Assembly: GCF_036346855.1 (NCBI RefSeq)
Contig: NZ_CP107841.1
Span: forward strand, 5,646,001-5,710,000
From: Streptomyces europaeiscabiei
Lineage (GTDB): Bacteria > Actinomycetota > Actinomycetes > Streptomycetales > Streptomycetaceae
Direction: 5' to 3'
Length of the DNA stretch: 64,000 nt
The notes under the pieces are model-generated. The model was given only the letters and a program-made list of their open reading frames with translations. It did not search any database and was not told the origin of the DNA. A program made the translations under genes and the position numbers. Below are positions 10,116 through 17,248 of the stretch, piece after piece (position 1 is the stretch's first letter; each line of letters starts with the position of its first letter).

Positions 10116-10158
10116 AAGAGGAGTTGGTGCAGGTTGCGACAGATGTTCCCGCCGCCGG

Positions 10159-10188
10159 CTGACAGTTGACTGACACGGTGGCTGACAC
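10159..10188. promoter_or_regulatory. Three CTGACA-type direct repeats, candidate SARP-style operator
   Basis: CTGACAG at 10159, CTGACAC at 10170 and CTGACAC at 10182 are spaced 11 and 12 bases, that is one helical turn, with 4-5 base spacers. SARP winged-helix proteins are known to bind direct heptamers with this periodicity, and such a domain is encoded immediately to the left. A 9-base inverted repeat (CTGACACGG at 10170, CCGTGTCAG at 10231) overlaps it. The intergenic region serves both the response regulator and the divergent S1 fusion gene. Binding is inferred. Confidence 0.4.
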
Positions 10189-10332
10189 CGCGCCCGGAAC
10201 GGCGCCAGATGTCAGCGAAGCGGCGGATGACCGTGTCAGGACCTCAGGGGCACGCTCAAGTCGTGGTCGAACCGACCCCCCCTCCACGGACCGCGGAGGG
10301 TCCAGCGTGCACCACCCGACAGGAGCAGCATC

Positions 10333-11625
10333 ATGGTCAGCCACCGACTCACTCGCGACGAGCGTCCCATCCCCGGCAACGTCTTCGTCGCCACACCCTT
10401 CGGCGTCAAGACGGCGCCCGACGGCGATCTCTTCGACTACGACAACTTCTTCAAGTCGGAGCTCGTGCCGCTCATCTCCAGCCTGGGGATGACGGCGGTC
10501 CGCGCCGACTCCCTGTACGGCGGCGACTCCGTCCTCACGCCGGTGTGGAAGGGAATCCAGCAGGCCGAGATCGTCCTGGTCGTCTTCTCGGACGAGTCCG
10601 TGAATGTGTCGATCGAGTTCGCCTGGGCCTACCTCCTCGGCAAGAAGATGATCTATCTGACGCAGGACCTCAAGGAGATTCCCGCGGACGTGAAGGACCT
10701 GCGGACGATCACCTACTCCTCGCACTACGCCCACATGAACCGGATGCGTGAGGAACTGCGCCTGGCGCTGGAGGCCGTACGCGAGGAGACCGTGGTCGAG
10801 ATGACGCTTCTGCCGATGATCGGCGGCGGTACGGTGCCGGTGCCCGCCCGTGTCGTCTCCGCGTCCCGGGAGTTCGTCGTGGTCGAGACGGACGACGGTC
10901 GGCACGGGGTGCTGTCCCACGCGGATGTGGACTACACCCGGCTGGTGACCGACATGACCGCCAAGTACGAGGTCGGTACCCGGCTCCAGGGCGCCTTCGA
11001 CGTGGACGCCCGGGGGGACATGCGGTACACGCTGCTGGCCGGCAGCCTGAACCCCTGGCCGGCGTTGAGCACGGACTACCAGGTGGGCAGGGTCTTCACC
11101 GGCACCGTCCACAACGTCCACCCCACGCTCGGCGTCTTCGTCCATATCGCGCACGGCGTCAACGGGCTGCTCGCCAAGTCGGACGTGGTGTCCGCGGCCC
11201 GACTCGAGCCCGGGGACGACGTGGAGGTCGCGGTGGTCCGTATGGACACCGAGCGGCGGCGGATCTCGCTGCGGCTCGTCAAGCCGCTGCGCCCGAGTCG
11301 GCCTCTGGCCACGGTTCCGCGGATCTCCCCGGCCGCACGGGAGGAGACCCGGCTCTCGGCCGGCGACCGGTTCGACGGCGAGGTCGTCCGGACCAGGCCG
11401 GAGGGCCAGGGCGGCTACGCGCTGCTCAAGCTGCCCGGACGCAGTCGGCCGGTCATCCTTCACTGCACCGCCATGTCGGAGGAACTGCGCCACGACCTCA
11501 ACGCCGGCGAGATCGAGCCCGGCGAGATGATCTGGGTCGAGATCCTGTCGGTTGACCCGCAGCGGGATCGGGTCCTGGTCAAGGAGATGCTGGAGCCCGT
11601 CGACGATCAGGAGGTCGCCGCCTGA
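10333..11625 (+). CDS. Nucleoside deoxyribosyltransferase/TIR-like domain fused to S1 RNA-binding domains
   Basis: The start ATG follows AGGAGC at a normal distance. Residues about 12-140 show the NDT/TIR-like Rossmannoid pattern: VFVATPFG, a VRADS segment, then QQAEIVLVVFSDES-x3-SIEFAWAYLLGKKMIYL, where the Glu of SIEFAWA aligns with the catalytic Glu of this fold. Residues about 165-240 and 250-325 look like S1/OB repeats (GTVHNVHPTLGVFVHI), and a further OB-like stretch ends the 430-residue protein. Domains of this kind cleave N-glycosidic bonds of nucleotides or NAD in defence proteins, while S1 binds RNA. The combination suggests an RNA-guided or translation-linked toxin, but no activity can be shown from sequence. 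It is divergent from the response regulator. Confidence 0.7.
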   Translation: MVSHRLTRDERPIPGNVFVATPFGVKTAPDGDLFDYDNFFKSELVPLISSLGMTAVRADSLYGGDSVLTPVWKGIQQAEIVLVVFSDESVNVSIEFAWAYLLGKKMIYLTQDLKEIPADVKDLRTITYSSHYAHMNRMREELRLALEAVREETVVEMTLLPMIGGGTVPVPARVVSASREFVVVETDDGRHGVLSHADVDYTRLVTDMTAKYEVGTRLQGAFDVDARGDMRYTLLAGSLNPWPALSTDYQVGRVFTGTVHNVHPTLGVFVHIAHGVNGLLAKSDVVSAARLEPGDDVEVAVVRMDTERRRISLRLVKPLRPSRPLATVPRISPAAREETRLSAGDRFDGEVVRTRPEGQGGYALLKLPGRSRPVILHCTAMSEELRHDLNAGEIEPGEMIWVEILSVDPQRDRVLVKEMLEPVDDQEVAA

Positions 11626-11637
11626 CCGGAGTCCTCC

Positions 11638-11673
11638 CGGTGCCCTGCCGCCGTAGCGGTTGGCAGGGCACCG
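11638..11673 (+). terminator. Hairpin downstream of the S1 fusion gene
   Basis: A perfect 12-base stem (CGGTGCCCTGCC with GGCAGGGCACCG) and 12-base loop start 13 bases after the stop. There is no T run, which is common for streptomycete terminators. Confidence 0.75.
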
Positions 11674-11780
11674 CCTTCATGACTGGGCCCGCACGACCGT
11701 GCTTCAGGCGATCACCGCGGCGCAAACCCGGCGTACGACAACCGATCACTGCCCACACATACGGCTGACGCCCGGAACCC

Positions 11781-11928
11781 GTGCCCTCCGTGTGCCCGAT
11801 CTTCGTGCGCCTCAAGGGCCGCAACTTACTGGACAACCCTCGGTAAAACGCAAACCCCAGGTCGCCCTGGGGTTTCATCATGGAGCGGGTGACGAGAATC
11901 GAACTCGCGCTCTCAGCTTGGGAAGCTG
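11781..11928 (-). repeat. att-like partial tRNA-Gly(CCC) copy, site A
   Basis: Bases 11881-11928 repeat the 3' part of the tRNA at 46117 (CCA end, acceptor strand, T arm, variable loop, most of the anticodon arm) and then diverge. The tRNA's downstream hairpin (AAACCCCAG ... CTGGGGTTT, 11852-11875) is also copied. Bases 11781-11808 carry paired GTGCCC motifs like those beside the other copies. The D arm and 5' acceptor strand are missing, so it is not a functional tRNA. This is the pattern left when an integrative element recombines into a tRNA 3' end. Confidence 0.8.
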
Positions 11929-12054
11929 CGATCATTTGCGGCTGGTTCGGGCGCTGGCCTGGGCGAACATCCTGGGCGTGGCGGCGTCGGGCAGGGCGGC
12001 TTCACCCTGATTCCCCGCTACTCCCCGCCCTATCTGGTGCGCTTGTGGTGCGGC
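11914..12054. repeat. att-flank module, copy 1 (site A)
   Basis: From the anticodon-arm sequence CAGCTTGGGAAGCTG onward, about 140 bases align well with copies at 48811-48951 and 50190-50332, including the shared words TCATTTGCGGC, GCCTGGGCGAAC and TATCTGGTGCGCTTGTGGTG. It is probably one arm of an attachment site shared by related elements. Confidence 0.65.
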
Positions 12055-12308
12055 GGGTTTACACCGTGGTCTGGAGTCGGCTCGATGACGTCGGCCCAGA
12101 GCAGATCGCCCCACGGGTTTCCCTCTACGCCGAGGCGTTCCGCTACGACATCATCGAGGAACTTCGCGTGAGTCACCTCAACCGCTTCGCCCGGCCACCA
12201 CAACGAGTCGCACTCGGTGCACAGCGAGAAGGGTGTCCCATCGGCCCTGAAGCGGTACGGGTGGACCCAGTCCTGCCCGCAGCGCGGACAGACTTGCTTG
12301 GTTGGCAT
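12030..12308 (-). CDS. Small zinc-ribbon protein, unknown function
   Basis: The 92-residue product begins MPTKQVCPRCGQ and carries two metal-binding knuckles, CPRCG near residue 7 and CTECD near residue 28, followed by SLWWPGE. The frame stays open further upstream, but that extension runs into the repeated module R2 and has the low-complexity look of non-coding DNA, so the internal ATG is preferred. Its 3' end overlaps the att-flank module. Zinc knuckles of this type bind nucleic acid or structure small partner proteins; no specific role can be assigned. It is one of several single small genes bounded by the two repeat modules. Confidence 0.6.
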   Translation of the reverse strand: MPTKQVCPRCGQDWVHPYRFRADGTPFSLCTECDSLWWPGEAVEVTHAKFLDDVVAERLGVEGNPWGDLLWADVIEPTPDHGVNPPHHKRTR

Positions 12309-12341
12309 GACTGGCACGGTATCCCGGCGGGGGCGCACTCT

Positions 12342-12485
12342 TTCCAACTGTGGTGTTGGGCTCGGGGGCCTCGGTCGGGGCCGTTCACCTGCGTTCATGC
12401 GCGGCCGGGCGTCTGGGTGGCTAACGTCCCAGGTCTCGTCTGAACGGTCGTGAACGGCGCTGAATGAGACGGAAACCGAGACGGG
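12342..12485. repeat. Repeat module R2, copy 1, with phased heptamers
   Basis: It contains the words CAACTGTGGT, GTTCACCTGCGTTCATG and, at 12440-12475, TGAACGG-tcg-TGAACGG-cgc-TGAATGA-gac-GGAAACC, that is 7-mers with 3-base spacers (10-base period). Related copies are at 47995-48127, 49360-49500 and partly 50781-50830. The phasing resembles integrase arm sites or iterons. Confidence 0.6.
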
Positions 12486-12518
12486 CGTTGCCGTCCAGCA
12501 GGTATAGGCGCTGTCGGA

Positions 12519-12797
12519 CTAGAGGCCGCGGAGTGCTTCGTAAAGGTCGCTGTAGGCGCTCCAGCAGGTGACGCTGCCGTCGTCGTTCAGACTGCCCATG
12601 TACCAGTCGTCGTCGTTGACGGCTTTCACCAGACAGAGTCCGTGGAATCCCAAGACGATCTCGGAGTGGAGCCGCTCGTCTTGCGCCGGCCAGCCCGTCA
12701 CTACGCGATCGGTGTCGAGAGGTACGGCCTTCCGGTCACCGGAGACCTTGCGGATCTCCTCCAGGGTCCAACCTGCCGGTAGCTGACTGTCTGCCAT
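12519..12797 (-). CDS. Hypothetical 92-residue protein
   Basis: The product MADSQLPAGWTLEEIRKVSG... is acidic, soluble and has no membrane segment or recognised motif; a C-terminal VTCWSAYSDLYEALRGL is the most ordered-looking part. The reading frame has coding-like composition but lower third-position GC than core genes, in keeping with acquired DNA. It sits just beyond module R2 and is transcribed in the same direction as the zinc-ribbon gene. I do not recognise a family. Confidence 0.55.
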   Translation of the reverse strand: MADSQLPAGWTLEEIRKVSGDRKAVPLDTDRVVTGWPAQDERLHSEIVLGFHGLCLVKAVNDDDWYMGSLNDDGSVTCWSAYSDLYEALRGL

Positions 12798-12954
12798 CCA
12801 ATGATGATGACAGCCACCGCACGCACCGAGTGCGGCACGGCTTTTCGGAGCACCGCTTTAGGACTTCGATCCGACGCACACCCCTTGGGCTGTCGTCGGT
12901 AGGTCCGACGGTCGTCCGAAGATGTTGCTGTATGCCGCCGTCCGGCCCTGTTGA

Positions 12955-13159
12955 TGTCAGAGTTGGATGTCAGAGGAACAGCTCCGATGCTGGGCAGACC
13001 TCCAACGGATCGCCTGGTCGGTCCGCCTACTGCCACTACATGTGCACTGCCACGAAGTCCGGCAGGTCCGTCGGCCGTCGTCGTCCTGCCCGGCGAGCAC
13101 CAGGCCGCGCGACAACAGGGGCTGTTGCACTCGGGACAGGGCGGAGCATCGTCGGGCAA
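12955..13159 (-). pseudogene. Frameshifted remnant of a small zinc-finger protein
   Basis: A TTG-started frame encodes PDDAPPCPECNSP. After that the neighbouring frame, one base off, continues with sense: LLSRGLVLAGQDDDG and then CRTSWQCTCSG, giving a plausible CxxC ... CxxxxxCxC zinc protein. The open frame itself turns into arginine/serine-rich noise after NSP. This fits a single-base indel in a formerly intact gene. Family unknown. Confidence 0.35.
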
Positions 13160-13628
13160 GGGAGATCTATTCCGGGCGCGCCTGGATGGCTTGTGCCCGG
13201 ACCGGCGCGATCGTCAGCCCGAGGCCCGGGCCCCGTCGGTTCTCGGCCGCTCCGGGCCGTAAGTGTTGCGGCCCGTGGGCGAGCAGCTCTGCCGAAGCCC
13301 GGCCTGGTTTGCGTACGACGACAACGGCGCCGTTCACCGTCGGTGAGACCGGTGACCGCCCGTGCCGGTGGGCGTTGCCGGATCAGCCTGTTCCGCGCCC
13401 GCGTTCGGCCTCGACACCTCCAACAGCTACTCGACCAGCCTGCGCACCCCCGGACCGTGTCCCGCATCAGATCGGCCCCCTTGTTCTCGAGCCTCGCAGC
13501 CTGAGCGGTGCGCGGCTGAGCGGCTGCCCTGTCCACAGAGTCCTCGTGCGGTCACCGCCCCGGTGACCTGTACGACGGCTGTGACGTGTCTCACCGGAAC
13601 TCGCCCGCACCGTACGTCAGCTCAAGAC
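13160..13628. other. Intergenic, no supported gene
   Basis: Several overlapping frames are open here, but all are arginine/proline-rich and show no domain. The stretch presumably contains the promoter of the sigma factor gene; no clear -35/-10 pair is visible. Confidence 0.5.
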
Positions 13629-14273
13629 GTGACCACAGATATGCGAACCCGGGTGCGAAACGGAGATCCGGACGCCTTCGCGGAACTCTTCGACGCGTGC
13701 GCCCGCGCGGTGTACAACCACGCCTTCCGGCTGACGGCCGACTGGTCGCTGGCCGAGGACGTGATGTCGACGACCTTCATGGAGGCGTGGCGGCGCCGGG
13801 CCTCGGTCGAGGCCGAAGGCGGCTCGCTGCGGCCGTGGCTGCTGGGCATCGCCACCAACGTCGCCCGCTCCCACCACCGCAGCAACCGCCGCTACCGCAA
13901 CGCGGCGAGCGCCGCGGCCGCCGCGCACGCCGCCGAGGAACGGGTCGAGGACCACGCCGAGGAGACCGCCGGACGCCTGGACGACCGGCGCCGTATCAAC
14001 GCCACGCTCGCCGCCCTCAGCCTGCTCAAGCGCCCCGAGCGTGAGGTCCTGACGCTGTGCCTGTGGGAGGGGCTGGAGTACGCCGAGGCGGCCCGCGCCC
14101 TGGGTATCCCGGTCGGCACCGTCCGCTCCCGCCTCTCCCGCGCCCGCGCCAAGCTACGCAAGCTCGCCGATGCGCAACTGCTCGGAGAAAAAAGGGAACC
14201 CACTCGCACGAACCAGCAGATAACAGGTGATCGCGGATACGCGGTCCGGTCCGCACAGGAAGGAAACCGATGA
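13629..14273 (+). CDS. ECF-type RNA polymerase sigma factor
   Basis: The GTG at 13629 (VTTDMRTRVRNGDPDAF) is preferred to the far upstream ATG at 13362 because family homology starts here; ATG 13641 is an alternative. The 214-residue protein has sigma region 2 (AFAELFDACARAVYNHAFRL ... AEDVMSTTFMEAW) and region 4 with helix-turn-helix (LEYAEAARALGIPVGTVRSRLSRARAKL). It would direct RNA polymerase to a small regulon. Its stop overlaps the next gene by 4 bases, and that gene is a membrane-anchored partner typical of this subfamily. No zinc anti-sigma motif is seen in the pair. Confidence 0.9.
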   Translation: MTTDMRTRVRNGDPDAFAELFDACARAVYNHAFRLTADWSLAEDVMSTTFMEAWRRRASVEAEGGSLRPWLLGIATNVARSHHRSNRRYRNAASAAAAAHAAEERVEDHAEETAGRLDDRRRINATLAALSLLKRPEREVLTLCLWEGLEYAEAARALGIPVGTVRSRLSRARAKLRKLADAQLLGEKREPTRTNQQITGDRGYAVRSAQEGNR

Positions 14274-15364
14274 ACGCCAGCCCCTCCCACCGGCCCCACC
14301 CGGCCGAGTGGACGGAGACGCAGAGTCTGCTGCCCTCCGCCGAGCGGGATCTGCCTGCGGGCCGCCACCAGTTCCACAAGGAGCAGATGATGGCCCGGAT
14401 CCACGAAGACCTCCGCACCCCCTCCCGTACGTCCGCCACCTCTCCGGTCGCGCCCGTGAAGCGCTCCAACCCGTTCCTGCGCCGTACGATCCTCCTGCCC
14501 GCCGCGGCCTTCGCCCTGGCCGGCGCGGTCGCGGGCGGCCTCGCCCTCACCGGCGGCGGGGCCGGTGGCCACGGCGGCACGACCGCCCTGGCCACCGGCC
14601 CCGCACTGACCACCAGGATCGGCGTCGCCGACGCCAAGGGCGCCCCCCAGCTCCTCGAACGCATCTCCCTGGCCGCCGCCGACACCTCCGAGCCCACCCC
14701 GCGCACGGGCCAGTACATCTACATCGCCTCGAAGGTGGCCGACACCTACATCGCGGTCGACGGCGACAACAAGAGCGAGGCGGTCAGCACCGAGCTGCAC
14801 TCCCGCCAGGTCTGGAAATCCCTCGACGGCAGGGACGGCTGGCTGATCGAGGCCGGTGAGACCAGCGACAAGGGCATCACCCTGCAGAGCGACATCCCGG
14901 ACAGCAGCGCCTACAACGCCCTGGCCGAGCTGCCGACCGACCCCGACACGCTGCTGCAGCGGATCTACCGCGCTTCGGACGCCGTCCGGGACCCCGCAGT
15001 CCCCCGCGACCAGGCGGCCTTCGTCGCGATCGGCGATCTGCTGTTCGAGAGCTACCCGCCCGCCGAGGTCGGCGCCGCCCTCTACAAGGCCGCGGCCAAG
15101 ATCCCCGGCGTCGTCGCGGTGAACGACGCGGTCGACGCCACGGGCAGGCACGGGATCGCGATCGCGCGGGAGAACCCCGTAGCCGGCGAGCGCACCGAGT
15201 GGATCTTCGACAAGAAGACGCTGCGGTTCCTCGGCGAGCGCGTCGTGGTGGTCAAGGCCATGGCTGACAGTCCCCTCAAGGTCGGTACCGTCGCGCACAC
15301 CAGCGCGATCACCGAGCGCGCGGTCGTCGACGCCACCAAGCAGGTCCCCGGGCAGGCAAGCTGA
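14270..15364 (+). CDS. CU044_5270 family membrane-anchored protein, sigma factor partner
   Basis: The 364-residue product starts at an ATGA overlap with the ECF sigma gene. Residues 1-70 are cytosolic, with MMARIHEDLRTP resembling the start of other anti-sigma-like proteins. One membrane segment follows near residues 72-95 (TILLPAAAFALAGAVAGGLAL), then an extracytoplasmic domain ending in EWIFDKKTLRFLGER. This is the usual layout of CU044_5270 proteins, which nearly always follow ECF sigma genes. Its action as an anti-sigma or signal sensor is inferred from context. Confidence 0.8.
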   Translation: MNASPSHRPHPAEWTETQSLLPSAERDLPAGRHQFHKEQMMARIHEDLRTPSRTSATSPVAPVKRSNPFLRRTILLPAAAFALAGAVAGGLALTGGGAGGHGGTTALATGPALTTRIGVADAKGAPQLLERISLAAADTSEPTPRTGQYIYIASKVADTYIAVDGDNKSEAVSTELHSRQVWKSLDGRDGWLIEAGETSDKGITLQSDIPDSSAYNALAELPTDPDTLLQRIYRASDAVRDPAVPRDQAAFVAIGDLLFESYPPAEVGAALYKAAAKIPGVVAVNDAVDATGRHGIAIARENPVAGERTEWIFDKKTLRFLGERVVVVKAMADSPLKVGTVAHTSAITERAVVDATKQVPGQAS

Positions 15365-15418
15365 ATGCGCGACAGAACCACAAGCGCCTCGCTGGCCGCT
15401 TTGCTGGTGGCGGGGCTA
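15365..15418 (+). pseudogene. 5' end of a secreted-protein gene cut by IS630
   Basis: Directly after the previous stop, ATG at 15365 opens MRDRTTSASLAALLVAGL, a convincing start of a signal peptide, and then runs into the IS630 left end at the TA duplication (15417-15418). Past the right end of the element the frame continues only as low-quality sequence (about 16574-16830), so most of the gene is lost. Confidence 0.4.
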
Positions 15419-16571
15419 GAGATCTTTAAGGGTGCGGGTTACGTGGGGTCGTGACGGCTGTCGTGGGCTGCGATATGCCGGAGGGATGAGGTATCCCGAT
15501 GGCGGAGGGCTGACCGCTGAGGAGCGGATTCGGCGTGAGCGGTCCGGTTGGCGGCCGCCGATCTGATCGAGGCAGGTGCCAGTGACCGGGAGGTGGCCCG
15601 GTGGTTCAGGGTGACCCGGATGTCGGCGAATCGCTGGCGGCGTGCGTTGGCTGCGGGCGGTCGGCAGGCACTGGTCTCCAAGGGGTCCGGCGGTGCCCGC
15701 TGCAAGCTCGATACGAGTCAACTGCGTGTGCTGGAAGCGGTGTTGGATGCCGGCCCTGCCGCTGCCGGCTGGAGCGACCAGTGCTGGACTTTGGCGAGGA
15801 TCGCCGAGGTCGTGCGCCGCCGGTTCGGCGTCGAGTACACCCTGGCCGGGATGGACCTGCTGCTGCACCGCATCGGCTGGAGCGTGCAGGTCCCCTCCCG
15901 CAAGGCGACCGAGCGCGACGAGGAGAAGATCGCCGTCTGGAAGGACGAGCAGTGGCCCGTCATAAAAAGACGGCGGCGGACCTGGGCGCCTGGCTCTGCT
16001 TCGAGGACGAAGCCGGCCAGGGGCTGAGGCCGCCCAAAGGCCGTACCTGGGGCCGACGCGGGCACACACCCGTCGTGCGGGTCACCGCCGCAGGCACCAA
16101 ACGTGTTTCCATGGCTGCACTGCTGCACCAAGTCCGGCCACCGGTCCCGGCTGATCTACCGCATCCACCTCGACCGCGGCCCCGCCAAAGGCCGGCGCAA
16201 GGGCTTCAACGAGACCGACTACGCCCGCCTGCTCGACGCCGCACACCAGCAGCTCGGCGGCCCGATCGTCCTGGTCTGGGACAATCTGAACACGCACGTC
16301 AGCCACACCATGCGGCAGCTGATCGACGCCCGATTATGGCTGACCGTCTACCAACTGCCGCCCTACGCACCCGAGTTCAACCCGGTCGAGGGCGTCTGGT
16401 CACACCTCAAACGGTCCCTGGCCAATCTGACCAAACACAGCCTCGATCAGCTCACCGCGCTGGTGAAGAACCGGCTCAAACGGATGCAGTACCGACCGGC
16501 CTCATCGACGGCCTCATCGCCAAGACCGGCCTCGACTTCCAACCGCCGTAACCTCAGCCATTGAAGATCTC
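15419..16571 (+). mobile_element. IS630-family insertion sequence, 1153 bp, decayed
   Basis: The ends are imperfect inverted repeats: GAGATCTTTAAGGGTGCGGG at the left, and the complement of the right end reads GAGATCTTCAATGGCTGAGG; both then read GTTACG or GGTTACG. TA flanks both sides (15417-15418 and 16572-16573), the target duplication typical of IS630. The transposase gene inside is frameshifted. Confidence 0.85.
15486..16564 (+). pseudogene. IS630-family DDE transposase, frameshifted
   Basis: The transposase can be read only across several frames: [19 protein letters not shown] from 15486, the helix-turn-helix region [18 protein letters not shown] from 15548, the first catalytic Asp in [13 protein letters not shown] near 15995, and the second half with VWDNLNTHVS (catalytic D) and PEFNPVEGVWSHLK (catalytic E) from 16103. 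The shift near 15962 lies on ATAAAAAG, which could be a programmed -1 slip known in some IS630 members; the other two shifts (about 15545 and 16125) look like mutations. It is therefore most likely inactive. Confidence 0.8.
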
Positions 16572-16574
16572 TAG

Positions 16575-16830
16575 CGAACTCCGATAGAGAAGCCCGGGAA
16601 TGGTACTTATTTCATTCGCGTATGTGGCCGGCTGGGCCTCGCAGTTATGGCGATTCCTGGAATCCAGATATCGCCATCAGCAGGCGGTGGTCGATTCACC
16701 TCTGCCCAATCCGGTCCGCCACCAGGCCGAGGAGCACACGGCGATCGTCGCCGCGATCGAAGTACGGGATGCCGATGCAGCCGTGCGCACCCCGGCGCAT
16801 TGTCCAGAGGTTCCAATCTGCTGAGCTCGC
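16575..16830 (+). pseudogene. Possible remnant of a GntR-family FCD domain
   Basis: A 74-codon frame from 16600 contains SRYRHQQAVVDSP and EEHTAIVAAIEVRDADAAV, which resemble the C-terminal ligand-binding helix bundle of FadR/GntR regulators (EHxAIVxAIxxxDADAA). No DNA-binding part remains, and the frame ends early. Other frames in the stretch are less convincing. Bases 16831-16970 hold nothing I can name. Confidence 0.25.
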
Positions 16831-16971
16831 GTGAGCCCGCGTATTCAACTGGCGAGGGCGTCCCAGACGCGTACGGACAGGTACGCGGTGAGCTGCGCGG
16901 CCGCCGTGCACGATCTGCATGACGATGCGGCCGCCGCGGGCGTTGCCGGCACTCAGGCTGTGGCCTCGCGA

Positions 16972-17009
16972 ATGTTGGTGGCGTATTCTTCTTTGTACAT
17001 CACCAACAT
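16972..17009. promoter_or_regulatory. Palindromic operator of the VapBC pair
   Basis: ATGTTGGTG at 16972-16980 and its exact complement CACCAACAT at 17001-17009 flank 20 bases of lower GC that probably hold the promoter. It lies 17 bases before the antitoxin start. VapB-VapC complexes characteristically bind such palindromes to repress themselves. Confidence 0.6.
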
Positions 17010-17026
17010 CGCGTAGGAGGTGCCGC

Positions 17027-17248
17027 GTGTCTGTGACCCAGATCGACATCGACGACGACGCCCTGGAACGTGCCATGGCTTTGTCCAAGGTCAGGACCAA
17101 GAAGGAGGCAGTCAACCTCGCCCTGCGCTTCTATGCCGAGCAGCAGGAGCGTGCGGCGCGCATCAGCCGCCACTTCGAGCGTGCGCGTGGATGGGGTGCC
17201 GTCGAGGACGCGGAGCGTCTGCACCGGGCGGAGAAGGACAGCCGGTGA
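17027..17248 (+). CDS. vapB: VapB-type ribbon-helix-helix antitoxin
   Basis: GTG at 17027 follows TAGGAGGTG, a strong ribosome binding site; the longer frame from 16919 is not needed. The 73-residue product starts MSVTQIDIDDDALERAMALS and continues TKKEAVNLALRFYAEQQ, the beta strand and two helices of an RHH DNA-binding domain, with a C-terminal tail (HFERARGWGAV) that would wrap the toxin. Its stop overlaps the toxin start (GTGA), the classic coupled arrangement that keeps antitoxin ahead of toxin. It neutralises the PIN toxin and represses the operon at the palindrome upstream. Confidence 0.85.
   Translation: MSVTQIDIDDDALERAMALSKVRTKKEAVNLALRFYAEQQERAARISRHFERARGWGAVEDAERLHRAEKDSR

Noticed and set aside
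11878..11960. A second tRNA-Gly gene at site A
   Set aside because: Only the 3' portion matches; the D arm and 5' acceptor strand are replaced by unrelated sequence, so it cannot fold as a tRNA.
13036..13566. Several open frames between the zinc-protein remnant and the sigma factor gene
   Set aside because: All are arginine/proline-rich, overlap each other on both strands and show no family motif.
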